A stretch of DNA of 64,000 nucleotides from assembly GCF_016887565.1 (NCBI RefSeq), contig NZ_CP069396.1:3561001-3625000 (forward strand). Direction: 5' to 3'. The notes below the pieces were generated by a model. It worked only from the letters and a program-made list of their open reading frames with translations. It was not told the origin of the DNA and searched no databases. Both the position numbers and the translations under genes were made by a program. The DNA is from Archangium violaceum. Its GTDB lineage: Bacteria; Myxococcota; Myxococcia; Myxococcales; Myxococcaceae. Below are positions 49,722-59,400 of this stretch, one piece after another. Numbering within the stretch: position 1 is the first letter of the stretch; each line of letters starts with the position of its first letter.

Positions 49722-51935
49722 GTGGGTAACCGTTTCTCGAAGACGTTCTGTGTGGTGTGGCTGGGCGCGAGTCTGGCCGCCTGCGGGTCGATGCAGGAGG
49801 GCGAGGCGCCCATGGGTACGGGCGATGATTCGGACATCCAGTCCGCGCTGGCGCGCATCAAGGGCGCGCAGGTGCTGGGCACCGAGGACGGGGTTCCCTA
49901 CGCCCTCCGGGGTGAGTTCGGCCAGGCGACCCAGGTATCGGGCGCGCTGCGCGCGGGGACGGAGCTGGACGTGCGCTCGTCGCTGAGCCTCGTGGCCCCG
50001 GTGTTCCGGCTCAACGAGAACGATCTGGTGCTCGCGCGGACGTCGGTGGACGCGAGCGGCCACCGGCACCTGCGCTTCCAGCAGACGAAGAACGGCCTGA
50101 AGGTGGTGGGTGGCGAGCTGGTGCTGCACGTGGACGCGGCGGGCAAGGTCTACGCGGCCAACGGCTCGGCCCGGGATGGCGCGACGGTGTCCGCCGAGGC
50201 GAAGGTGGCGCCCGAGGCCGCGCTGAAGGCGGCCGCGGAGGGCTCGTCGGCGCGCTTCGCCGCCGCCCAGGGTGGGGCGAAGCTGGTCTACCTGCGCTCC
50301 GAGGGCAGCCAGGAGCCGCGGCTGGCCTACGAGGTGCGCGTGAAGGGCGAGCGCGAGGGCATGCCCGCCGATGACCTCGTCTACGTGGACGCGCAGCGCG
50401 GTGGCATCCTGCTGGTCAACCCGCTCATCCACTCCGCGCTCAACCGCAAGGTGTACTCGGCCAACAACGGCTCGAGCACGCCGGGCACCCTCAAGCGCAG
50501 CGAGGGCCAGGCCGCCATCGGCGACAACCACGTCGACACCAACTACGACAAGCTGGGCGACACCTACAACTGCTACAGCACGCTGTTCGGCCGCAACTCG
50601 TACGACAACGCGGGCGCCACGCTCATCAGCACCGTCCACTACGGCTCCAACTACGTCAACGCCTACTGGGACGGCACCCAGATGGTGTACGGCGATGGCA
50701 ACGGCACGGACTCCATCGAGCTGGGCCTGGACCTGGACGTGACCGTCCACGAGCTGACCCACGCGGTGACCGACAGCGAGTCGGACCTCGTGTACTCGGG
50801 TGAGTCCGGCGGCCTCAACGAGTCCATGTCCGACATCTTCGCCGGTGTGTGCGAGAGCTGGTCGCGCAACTGGGCCGTGGACGCGGACGTCTTCAAGATT
50901 GGCGAGGACATCTGGACGCCGGCCACCGCGGGTGACGCGCTCCGCTACATGGACGACCCGGCCAAGGACGGCGTGTCGCTCGACTCGTACGCGGACTACG
51001 CCGGCCAGGACGTGCACTACAGCTCGGGCATCAGCAACCTGGTGTTCTCGCTGCTGTCCAAGGGTGGCACGCACCCGCGCGGCAAGACGACCAACACGGT
51101 GCCGGCCATCGGCCCGGAGAAGGCCGGCCGCATCTTCTACAAGGCCAACACGGACCTGTTCACCTCCAGCACCACCTTCGAGCAGGCCAAGACGTACACG
51201 GTGCAGGCCGCCGAGGCGCTCTACGGCGCGGGCTCGGCCGAGGCCGCCGCGGTGACCGAGGCCTGGAAGGCCGTGGGCGTGCCGCCGCCTCCGCCGGTGG
51301 TGGACCCGCTGACCAACAACGTGCCGGTGAGCAGCCTGTCGGGCAGCTCCGGCAACAAGAAGTACTACGCGCTCGAGGTGCCCGCGGGCCAGCCCAGCCT
51401 GTCGTTCGAGATCAGCGGCGGCACGGGTGACGCGGACCTGTACGTGCGCTACGGCTCGGTGCCGAGCTCCAGCACCTACGACTGCCGTCCGTACGCGAGC
51501 GGCAACGCGGAGGTCTGCACCTTCACCAACCCGGCCGCGGGCACCTGGTACGTGATGCTCAACGCCTACTCGGCGTACTCCGGCGTGACGCTCAAGGGCG
51601 CCTACAGCACGGGCGGCGGTGGTGGCACCGGCACGCCGGTGACCGAGACGGCCAGCGGCTCCGTGGCCAGGCGTGAGGCGGACAACTTCGGTCCGTACAG
51701 CGTGCTGGCGGGCTCCACCTTCAAGGTGACCATGACGGGCACGGGCAACCCCGACCTGTACGTCCGCTTCGGCTCGGCGCCCACCACCAGCAAGTACGAC
51801 TGCCGTCCGGCCGCCTCCGGCGCCTCCGAGACGTGCACGGTGACGGTGCCGGCGGGCCAGAGCAGCGCGTACGTCATGGTGCGCGGTACCGCCGCGGGTA
51901 CCTACAACCTGACCATCAACTACACCAAGCCGTAG
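49722..51935 (+). CDS. Secreted thermolysin-like M4 metalloprotease with two C-terminal PPC domains
   Basis: The 737-aa preproenzyme has a lipoprotein-like signal (VVWLGASLAACGS), FTP and PepSY propeptide domains (about 40-235; LRFQQTKNGLKVVGGELVLHV), the M4 catalytic domain with HELTH (His343, Glu344, His347) and Glu367 in GGLNES, and the later DVHYSSGISN His. Two PPC (pre-peptidase C-terminal) domains follow, each with a DADLYVRYGS/NPDLYVRFGS type block and the sequence YDCRP. The start GTG 49722 has GAGAGAGG upstream; ATG 49680 would add 14 residues. It probably acts in extracellular protein digestion. Confidence 0.92.
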   Translation: MGNRFSKTFCVVWLGASLAACGSMQEGEAPMGTGDDSDIQSALARIKGAQVLGTEDGVPYALRGEFGQATQVSGALRAGTELDVRSSLSLVAPVFRLNENDLVLARTSVDASGHRHLRFQQTKNGLKVVGGELVLHVDAAGKVYAANGSARDGATVSAEAKVAPEAALKAAAEGSSARFAAAQGGAKLVYLRSEGSQEPRLAYEVRVKGEREGMPADDLVYVDAQRGGILLVNPLIHSALNRKVYSANNGSSTPGTLKRSEGQAAIGDNHVDTNYDKLGDTYNCYSTLFGRNSYDNAGATLISTVHYGSNYVNAYWDGTQMVYGDGNGTDSIELGLDLDVTVHELTHAVTDSESDLVYSGESGGLNESMSDIFAGVCESWSRNWAVDADVFKIGEDIWTPATAGDALRYMDDPAKDGVSLDSYADYAGQDVHYSSGISNLVFSLLSKGGTHPRGKTTNTVPAIGPEKAGRIFYKANTDLFTSSTTFEQAKTYTVQAAEALYGAGSAEAAAVTEAWKAVGVPPPPPVVDPLTNNVPVSSLSGSSGNKKYYALEVPAGQPSLSFEISGGTGDADLYVRYGSVPSSSTYDCRPYASGNAEVCTFTNPAAGTWYVMLNAYSAYSGVTLKGAYSTGGGGGTGTPVTETASGSVARREADNFGPYSVLAGSTFKVTMTGTGNPDLYVRFGSAPTTSKYDCRPAASGASETCTVTVPAGQSSAYVMVRGTAAGTYNLTINYTKP

Positions 51936-51963
51936 TCCCGGCTGGCGGTAGTCGAGATTGAGC

Positions 51964-51996
51964 GGCGGGCGGCTCTCCGGAAGGGGGCCGCCCGTC
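51964..51996. terminator. Bidirectional terminator after the M4 protease gene
   Basis: GGGCGGC (51967-51973) and GCCGCCC (51987-51993) form a perfect stem with a 13-nt loop, 30 bp after the protease stop and just before the stop of the convergent UPF0489 gene. A short T-containing stretch follows. Confidence 0.6.
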
Positions 51997-52003
51997 GTGC
52001 TTT

Positions 52004-52993
52004 CTACCCGGCGCGCTGGAGCCGCACGTTGCCAGGGAGCTGGCGCAGCAGGTTCATCAGCCGGAGCGACGAGTGGAGGCTGCCCTGGGTCTCCCAGGGG
52101 TCGATCTTGTCTCCGCCGTTGGTGAACTGGGGCGAGAGCACGAAGACGCGCACCCGGGCGCCTCCCATCATCGTATGGAAGCGCGGGTCGCGCAGCAGGC
52201 CGCCGCTCAGCCGCAGCTGGGGCGCGGGCTGGAAGTAGTCCAGGTCCAGGGAGAGCCAATCCGCGCCGGTGACGCCGGGCCTGTCGAGCACCCGCCGCCA
52301 ATCCAGCTCCGTGGTGTCCACGAACCAGGGCACCAGGGTGGAGAACCCCACGTCCCGGCCGGTCATCGTGGACGTCTGCTCGGCCTTCGCGGTGGTGAAG
52401 AAGACGTCCTCTTCCGTCAGGACGGGGGCCGAGCCGTCCGGCCGTTTCAGTCCCTCGATGAGCTTCCACCAGGTGGCCGCCTGCTGCGGCGTGCGCGCCT
52501 CCAGGAAGCTGTCCTTGCACCAGTCCGAGTGCCGATCCGCGTGGAAGAGGGCTCGCGGCAGCTCACCCGTTGCCCGGTAGTGGTAGAGGGCCACGTCGAG
52601 CATGTGGTGGTCGCGCAGCACGTAGTCGGCCTGTCCGGAGCGGTCCCGCATCACCAGGACGGTGCCCCGCATCACCAGGTCCACGTCGCTCATCGTGAGC
52701 GTCCCGCGCCACGCGCGCTCCTCGAAGGAGAGCTGCTGTCCCTCGTAGGGCTTCTGGCCCGCGTCTCCGACCACCTCTTCCGGACCGGACCAGCGGTTCA
52801 CCTTGCGCTCGAAGCGCTCCGCCTCTCCGTCCTCGAGGACCTGGCGGGCCACCTCCCGGATGTCACTCCGGAGGCCGGGGCCGGGAATCTCCGGCGAGAA
52901 GCCGCCCGTCCGGCCAGGGCCCGCCAGCGCGCGGAGCTGGAACGCGTAGGCCGCGTCGGTGGGCTTCTTCCACTCGGAATACCGGATGAGCAC
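52004..52993 (-). CDS. UPF0489-family protein
   Basis: The 329-aa protein has RDHHMLDVALYHY, FHADRHSDWCKDSFLE and ADWLSLDLDYFQPAP, the Asp/His pattern of the UPF0489 (C5orf22-like) family, which looks like a metal-binding hydrolase related to arginase-like folds. GTG 52993 is preferred because GAGGGA lies seven bases upstream and the family region begins just after. The reading frame is open further upstream into the thioesterase gene without family features. The function is unknown. Confidence 0.78.
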   Translation of the reverse strand: MLIRYSEWKKPTDAAYAFQLRALAGPGRTGGFSPEIPGPGLRSDIREVARQVLEDGEAERFERKVNRWSGPEEVVGDAGQKPYEGQQLSFEERAWRGTLTMSDVDLVMRGTVLVMRDRSGQADYVLRDHHMLDVALYHYRATGELPRALFHADRHSDWCKDSFLEARTPQQAATWWKLIEGLKRPDGSAPVLTEEDVFFTTAKAEQTSTMTGRDVGFSTLVPWFVDTTELDWRRVLDRPGVTGADWLSLDLDYFQPAPQLRLSGGLLRDPRFHTMMGGARVRVFVLSPQFTNGGDKIDPWETQGSLHSSLRLMNLLRQLPGNVRLQRAG

Positions 52994-53106
52994 GCGAGGT
53001 CCCTCGAGGAGGCCGCCTGCCTGGTGGCCAGAGGGGCTCGGCGGCTCGGGCGGTAGATGACCGGGAACACCGGCGCCGTCACGGAAATTGCGCGGCTCCG
53101 CCGCCT

Positions 53107-53913
53107 CTAACCCGCCAGACCCTGGAGGTCCTCGATGATGCCCTGGTGCAGCCGGCGCCGCTCCGTCGAGACGAAGAAGTGATCGTTGCTCGGGAGCATG
53201 CGCAGACGGAAGCCGACGTTGGTCTCCCGGCACCACGCCTGGGCCTCCGCGGGGCTGACCTCCGGGTCTCCCTCGGCGCCGAAGGCCGAGATGGGCACTT
53301 CCAGCGGGGCCTCCCGGGTGTAGTGGTAGCTCTCGGCGACACTCATGTCCGCTCGCAGCGCGGGCAGCACCTCCTGCTGGAAGTCCTCACTGGCGAGCAC
53401 CTCCTGGGGCAGGCGATACCGGGAGCCGATCCGCTCCAGGAACTCCGAGTCCGGCAGGTGGCTGACGGGAGGCGGGAGCTGCGGCCGGACGAACAGCGCC
53501 GGGCTGGCCGCGAGGAAGAGGCGCAGCGGCATCGGCTCCCCGGTGCGGCGCAGCAGGCGCGTCAGCTCGAAAGCGATGTTGCCGCCGAAGCTGTGCCCGA
53601 AGAAGGCGGCGGGCAGCTGGTTGAGGAAGGGGCGCATCATGCCCGACAGCTTCTCGATCAGCTCGGTGAAGTGGGTGATGGGGGCCTCACCCCGGCGGGT
53701 GGCCCGTCCCGGCAGCTCAATGGGGCAGACCTCGATGAACGAGGGCAGCTGGGTGGTCCACAGGCGGAAGATGGAGGCGTCTCCACCCGCGAAGTGGAAA
53801 CAGAAAAGACGCAGGCTCGCCTGGGGGCGCGGCTCGGGACAGGTGACCCAGCGGCGGTAGACGGGGGGAACGCGCATGCGGGTAGTGCCATGCTCCGCAG
53901 TGCGAGCCGACAC
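53107..53913 (-). CDS. Type II thioesterase (NRPS/PKS-type alpha/beta-hydrolase)
   Basis: The 268-aa protein has LFCFHFAGGDASIFRLW, CPIELPGRATR, FFGHSFGGNIAFELTR with the nucleophile Ser, the GAEGDPEV acid-containing loop and SNDHFFVSTER with the His. It is a classical external thioesterase that removes stalled or wrong acyl groups from carrier proteins. No NRPS or PKS gene is in the window, so it is an orphan editing enzyme. The GTG at 53913 has AGGGG upstream; ATG 53877 is the alternative. Confidence 0.88.
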   Translation of the reverse strand: MSARTAEHGTTRMRVPPVYRRWVTCPEPRPQASLRLFCFHFAGGDASIFRLWTTQLPSFIEVCPIELPGRATRRGEAPITHFTELIEKLSGMMRPFLNQLPAAFFGHSFGGNIAFELTRLLRRTGEPMPLRLFLAASPALFVRPQLPPPVSHLPDSEFLERIGSRYRLPQEVLASEDFQQEVLPALRADMSVAESYHYTREAPLEVPISAFGAEGDPEVSPAEAQAWCRETNVGFRLRMLPSNDHFFVSTERRRLHQGIIEDLQGLAG

Positions 53914-54113
53914 GTCAATCCCCTGGTGGGGATCATCGGAGCACGACTTCCCGGGTTATCAGAGGTCTCCTGGGCTCGGGTGTCGTCTGGTCCACGGAGC
54001 GAGGGTCAAAGGCCCGCGGAAGGTCCCTGGGAGGACTCACGGGGTGTGTGGCAACCCATGTTCTTCTCAAGATCTGAGGATCTTCGCTCCCCGACACGGC
54101 TCCGTCGCGTGCG

Positions 54114-56480
54114 TCAGTCCTCCACCACCACCGTGACGGGCTGGCTCACCTGGGCACGGTGCACCATGGCCGCGGTGATGACGTGCTGGCCGGGCCTCGG
54201 GCTCCAGCGGAACTCGTGCGGGTACGTCACCGTGGCCACCGGCACTCCGTCCACCAGCCACACGATGGGCTCCGTGCTCGGCGTCACGTCCGCCGCCAGC
54301 CGCAGCGTCGACGCCGACGCGGGCGTGTCCGGGTCGTAGAGCAGCCGCACCGTGCCCTTCGGCTCGCGGATGGCCACCTTCGGCTCTAATTCCTCGGGCC
54401 GGCTCGGGCACAGCGGGCTCTCCCGCAGTGGCGCGATGTCCAGGTGCTGCCGCCGCGCCCATTGCTCGTACTCCTCCGGCAGCGCCAGCATCACCCGCGT
54501 CACCACCTCGCGCTCCGGGCAGGTGGGGCCCGCCCGCATCCCGTTGCGCCGGTCCAACCGGACGCGCGCATGGAAGGGGCAGCTCTCGGCCGGCACCGTG
54601 CCCGGGACGAACCACTCGCTCTTGCGGTGGGGGCAGTCCGGCCCCGCCAGCCGGCCCGATAGCGGGCACACGTCGATGGCCAGCGCGCCCGCGGGCGGTG
54701 GGAAGGTGTCCAGCACGGGCCGGTACGGACGCCACCCGGGCATCACCGCGTCGAGAATCTCGTGCACCGCACCGGCCGCGCCGAGCAGTCCGCCCAGGCC
54801 GTTCATCCGGCGCCAGTCATGGTTGCCCACCCAGACGGCCACGAGCAGCCGATCGCTGAAGGCCACCGCCCAGGCGTCGCGATAGCCCTGGCTGGTGCCC
54901 GTCTTCACCGCCACGGCATACGGGTAGTCCAGCGCGCTGCCCACGGGGAACGTCGGCCTCCGGGCCAGCGGGTCCGCGAGGATGTGGCGCACCAGCCGCG
55001 CCGCCTCGCGCGTCATCAGCCGGCGCGAGGGCACCACCGGCTCGTCGACGAAGCGCCGCGGCGAGCGCGTCTCTCCCTCGTGGGCGAGCACCAGGTACAG
55101 CTTCGTCAACTCCTCCAGGGTGACGTGCAGGTTGCCTACCGCGAGCCCCAGGCCGTAGTGGTCCGGCTCGTAGGAGATGCCTCCCACGTCCGCCTTCTCG
55201 AAGAAGCGCAGCGCGGGCTCCACTCCCACCTGCTCCAGCACCCGCAGGGCGGGGATGTTGCGCGAGTTGCCCAGGGCCTCGCGCAGCAGCATGGGCCCCA
55301 GGTAGGTGTGATTGACGTTCTCCGGTAGATAGGACCGGCCGCTCTCCGTCCGCATGTCCATGGGCGTATCCGCCAGCTCGGTGGCGGCGGTGACGATGCC
55401 CTTCTCCAACGCCAGCCCGTAGAGGAAGGGCTTGAGCGTGGAGCCCGGCGAGCGCCGCTGCTTCACGAAGTCGATGGCCCCCCGGTGCTCCTCGCTGAAG
55501 AAGTCCCGCGAGCCTACGTAGGCGAGGATGTCCCCCGTCTCCGTGTCCAGCACCAACGCGGCGGTGTTGCCCGCCCCCGCGCCATCGAGCCGATCCAGGT
55601 TCCGCTGGAGGATGCGCGCCACCTTCGATTGGATCTCCAGATCCAACGTGGCCGTGGAGATGGGCTGGGAACGGGCCCGGGCCAGCTCGCTCCACTCCAG
55701 CACCGCGTGCAGCGCCTCCGGCATGCGCTGGGGGCGGGGTACCAGACCCAGGTCCGCTTGCAGCGCCTGCTCCAACTCCTCGCGTGAGAAGGCTCGCTGC
55801 GCGTGCAGGGCGCGGAGGATGCGGTGGCTGCGCCTGCGGGCCCGTCGCAGACCGTCCTCGGTGTACGGGTTCATCCGCCCGGGCAGCTGTGGCAGGCCCG
55901 CGAGGAAGGCGGCCTGGGCCCAGGACAGGTCCTCCACCGGCTTGTCGAAGTAGAGGCGCGCGGCGCGCACCACGCCATGCACCCGGTTTCCGTAGGGCGC
56001 GATGGCCAGGTACTGGCGCAGCACCTTCTCATGGCCGTGCTCGCGCACGAGCAGCAGCGCTTCCACGGCCTCGCGCGCCTTGCGCCAGAGGTGGCGCCCC
56101 CCGGGCGTCTGCATCCGCGCCACCTGCATGGCCAGCGTGGACGCTCCGGAGATGACGCGCACGTTGCGCGCGTTCTGCAGCAGGGCGCGTCCCACCGACG
56201 GGAGGTACACGCCCGGGTGCTCGTAGAAGTGCCGGTCCTCCGTGACGAGCGTGGCCTGGACGATGCGCTCGGGCAGCACGTAGGGCACCGGCCAGTAGCC
56301 GAGCTCCCCGCCCGCTCCGGGCACCTCGCCCAGGTACGCGCCCCGCCGGTCCAGCACGAGGCGCGAGGGCTCGTAGGTGAGCAGCCCATCCTGGAGGCTG
56401 GAGGCGAACCAGATGCCCGCCCCCAGCACCACCAGGACGAGCGCCGCCACCACCCGCCCGCGTGTCCACCTACTTCTCAT
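54114..56480 (-). CDS. pbpC: Penicillin-binding protein 1C
   Basis: The 788-aa bitopic enzyme has one N-terminal membrane helix and a GT51 transglycosylase domain (ATLVTEDRHFYEHPG with the catalytic Glu, RVISGASTLAMQVARM). The transpeptidase domain has SPGSTLKP as SxxK, NSRNIPALR as SxN-like and KTGTSQGYRDAW as KTG, and a C-terminal BiPBP_C domain (about 700-788; LRLAADVTPSTEPIVWLVDG) is present. It follows the alpha-2-macroglobulin gene with an 11-bp overlap, the arrangement seen in many bacteria (PBP1C with YfhM-type A2M). Confidence 0.94.
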   Translation of the reverse strand: MRSRWTRGRVVAALVLVVLGAGIWFASSLQDGLLTYEPSRLVLDRRGAYLGEVPGAGGELGYWPVPYVLPERIVQATLVTEDRHFYEHPGVYLPSVGRALLQNARNVRVISGASTLAMQVARMQTPGGRHLWRKAREAVEALLLVREHGHEKVLRQYLAIAPYGNRVHGVVRAARLYFDKPVEDLSWAQAAFLAGLPQLPGRMNPYTEDGLRRARRRSHRILRALHAQRAFSREELEQALQADLGLVPRPQRMPEALHAVLEWSELARARSQPISTATLDLEIQSKVARILQRNLDRLDGAGAGNTAALVLDTETGDILAYVGSRDFFSEEHRGAIDFVKQRRSPGSTLKPFLYGLALEKGIVTAATELADTPMDMRTESGRSYLPENVNHTYLGPMLLREALGNSRNIPALRVLEQVGVEPALRFFEKADVGGISYEPDHYGLGLAVGNLHVTLEELTKLYLVLAHEGETRSPRRFVDEPVVPSRRLMTREAARLVRHILADPLARRPTFPVGSALDYPYAVAVKTGTSQGYRDAWAVAFSDRLLVAVWVGNHDWRRMNGLGGLLGAAGAVHEILDAVMPGWRPYRPVLDTFPPPAGALAIDVCPLSGRLAGPDCPHRKSEWFVPGTVPAESCPFHARVRLDRRNGMRAGPTCPEREVVTRVMLALPEEYEQWARRQHLDIAPLRESPLCPSRPEELEPKVAIREPKGTVRLLYDPDTPASASTLRLAADVTPSTEPIVWLVDGVPVATVTYPHEFRWSPRPGQHVITAAMVHRAQVSQPVTVVVED

Positions 56481-59400
56481 GCTCTCCCTTCACCAGGATG
56501 CGCAGGCCCTCGCCGCGGCCACGCACCGACTCGCGGTACATCAGCTCGGCCCAGGGGGCGGGGTGCACGAAGGAGCCCTCGGTGGCGGCGCGCACCCGGA
56601 AGTGGAAGGTGTGCGTGCCGCGCGGCATCCGCAGGAAGTAGTAGCGCACCTCGTGGTCCAGCCGCTGCACGTAGGCCGGCGTGAGTGAGTCCGCTTGCGA
56701 CGGCTTCGCGTCCGACGAGGCGTTCGCCAGCTCCGGGTTGAGCGGCTCGAGGCCCGCGGCGAAGGGCACCACCAGCGCCACGTGGTTGCGCTCCTCCTCG
56801 GTGACGACGCGCGCGTGCAGCTCCAGGATGTCTCCCACCTTCAGGTCCTTCGCGTCGCCGGCCTTGTCGTCGAAGTGCGTCTGCTCGGAGCCGTCCGCGT
56901 GCAGCCAGGTGGCGCCGCGCGAGACGATGAAGCCCTGCTTGAGCGGCGTCACCTTGTCCCCCGGCGTGGCCGGTACGTACTGGGCCTCGACGCGCATGCC
57001 CACCGGGCCGCCCTTCACCGTGGCGGACAGCTGCGCGTCACTGGCCACCTCCGCCCGGGCCGTCTTCGTGTCCTTGCTCACCTGGAGCGAGGCCCCCGAG
57101 GACAGCGTCACGGTGGTGTCCGGCACCGAGGGCTTCGCCTTCTCCATGTACAGCGCCAGCGCGGCGATGGCCCGGCGGTTCTCGAAGGTGCTGCCGAAGC
57201 CCACCTCCGCGTTCGCGTAGGAGAGGAGCGCGTCGCGCAGCTGGTCGAGCCGTTGCTCGGCCGGGTCGAGCCGCACCAGCGCCTCGAAGACGGACGCCAC
57301 GCTGGAGGGCCGCGAGCTGAGGAAGCCGTAGTCGCCCCACGAGGCGCGGCGCCAGTTGAGCCCCTCGAAGACGGGCTTGCCCTTGCTCAGCTTGATGATG
57401 ACGCTGTCCCACAGCTCCTTGCGCAGCACCTCCAGGTTGTTGCGGTACACCATGGGCTGCGTGGCCATGGTGGAGGCCAGGTCCGCGAGGCTCTGGATGT
57501 CCAGGCGCTCGCGCAGCTGGAAGAGGTCGATGAGGTAGTGCTCGTCCAGCGCGCCCACGCGGGTGAGGGCGCGCAGCGAGGCGATCTGCTGGCTGTAGCG
57601 CCACTCCTGCACGAGCCCCGGGTAGTCGCTGCGCAGCACGCGCTTGAGGCCCTCCACCGCGCGCGTCTGCAGCTTCTCGTCCACCTTCAGGCCCGCGCGC
57701 CGCGCCGCGTCCAGGAACTCCACCGCCTGCGCCGTCACCTGCACGTCGCCCGGTCCACCCGGCCAGAAGGCGAAGAGGCCCTGCTCGTCCTGGTACTGGC
57801 CCATCTCCTCCTGGATGCGCTGGACGTGCCCGGAGATCTGCTTGCCGAAGGGCGTCTTCACCGCCAACTCGCGCAGCACCGCGGCCTGCGCCACGTCCGG
57901 GTAGAGCTGCGACAGCTTCTGCTCGAGGCAGCCGTGCGGGTACTCGGCCAGATACTCCAGGCCGGAGACCAGCTCCAGGACTCCGGGGATGGAGGTGATG
58001 AAGACCTCCTGGGAGGCGGTTCCCGGACGCGCCGGCTCGGGCAGCGCCTTGAGCTGCGTGGTGCCGGCCTTCAGCGTGTCGAAGTACGCGAAGTGCTCCA
58101 CCGTGCGGTCCGGCAGCACGGGCAGCTGCACCTCGAAGGCGTCTCCGGCCTTGTCCGACTTGCGCTCGATGTCCACCCGCACCTTGAGACTCTGCTGCTC
58201 GGACACGTCCGCGCTCTTCACGGTGATGGGCGTGACGAAGCTCATGGCCCTGTTGGCCTGCAGCTCCACGTTCTGGGCGAGGGGCTGGAGGTCCGCCGGG
58301 CCCGACACCTTCACCGCCACCGAGCCGGGGCCACCGCTGCCCTCGACCACGCGGCCCACCGCGCCACCCCAGAAGCGGTCGCCCTGGCGCACGAAGCGGG
58401 GCAGCTGCGGCTGCACCAGCACCGGCAACCGCACGCGCAGCACCGTCTGCTTGTAGCCGAAGCGCTGCAGCCCGGAGATGGCCACCGCGCGCACGCGGAA
58501 GTTGGTGAGGTCGTCCGACAGCGGCACCTGCACCGTCAGCTTGCCGGACGCCGGCACCTGCAGCGTGGCCTGGTAGTACGGCACCGTCTGGAAGTTCTTG
58601 CGCACCACGCGCTTGCTTCCCCCCTCCATCTCTTCTTCCTCGCTGCCGTCACCGCCGGGCTCCTCCTCCTGCTCGAAGAGCTTGCCCACCAGGCTGTTGC
58701 GCGTGTCTCGCAGCGTGGTGCCGCGCGTGTTCTCCTTGATGAGCTCGTCGAGCGGGTTGAGCGTCCCCTCCGGCGCGAGCGACAGCACGGCCTCGTCCAC
58801 CAGCCACAGCGTCACCTCGCCGGCCAGCGGCTTGCCCTGGTCGTCCTTGAGGGTCAGCTCCACGGGAACGGTGGCCCCCGGGCGCGCCGTCTCGGGGTGC
58901 TTGAGCTCCACCGCCACCTGGTTGCGCACCGGCTCCACCTTCACGTCTACCGAGGCACCGAGCGTCTGCGGCCGGTAACGCGCGTCATCCTTGTCGCCCT
59001 CGCCGAGGCGGCCTCGCATCAGCGCCACGTGCACCGGCACGTTGGGCACGTGCTGCGCGCGGATGGGCAGCTCGTGCACCGCCTTTCCGCCGGACACCTC
59101 GTGCCACGTGTACGTGTTGCCGCCCGGCTCCTCCACCACCACCAGCGCACGGCCTTCCTGGAAGGGGCTCTGGATGATGATGCGGGCCGTCTCGCCCGGC
59201 TTGTACGCGTCCTTGTCCGGGGTGAGCCCGAAGACGCCCTGGCGCGACTTCTGCCAGGCGATCGGCGTCTGGCCTCCCACGTACAGGTCCGCCGACAGCG
59301 TCTGCACCCGGCCCAGCTTGTCGCGCGCCACCAGCTCCACCACGTACACGCCGGACTCCTTCAGCTCGAAGGGCGGCGAGACGGGCTTCTCCTCGGTGGT

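Noticed and set aside
53914-54113. Possible gene in the 200-bp gap between the thioesterase and pbpC
   Set aside because: Only short frames without ribosome sites; nothing supportable. CRISPR-like repeats and tRNA-like folds were also looked for across the window and not seen.
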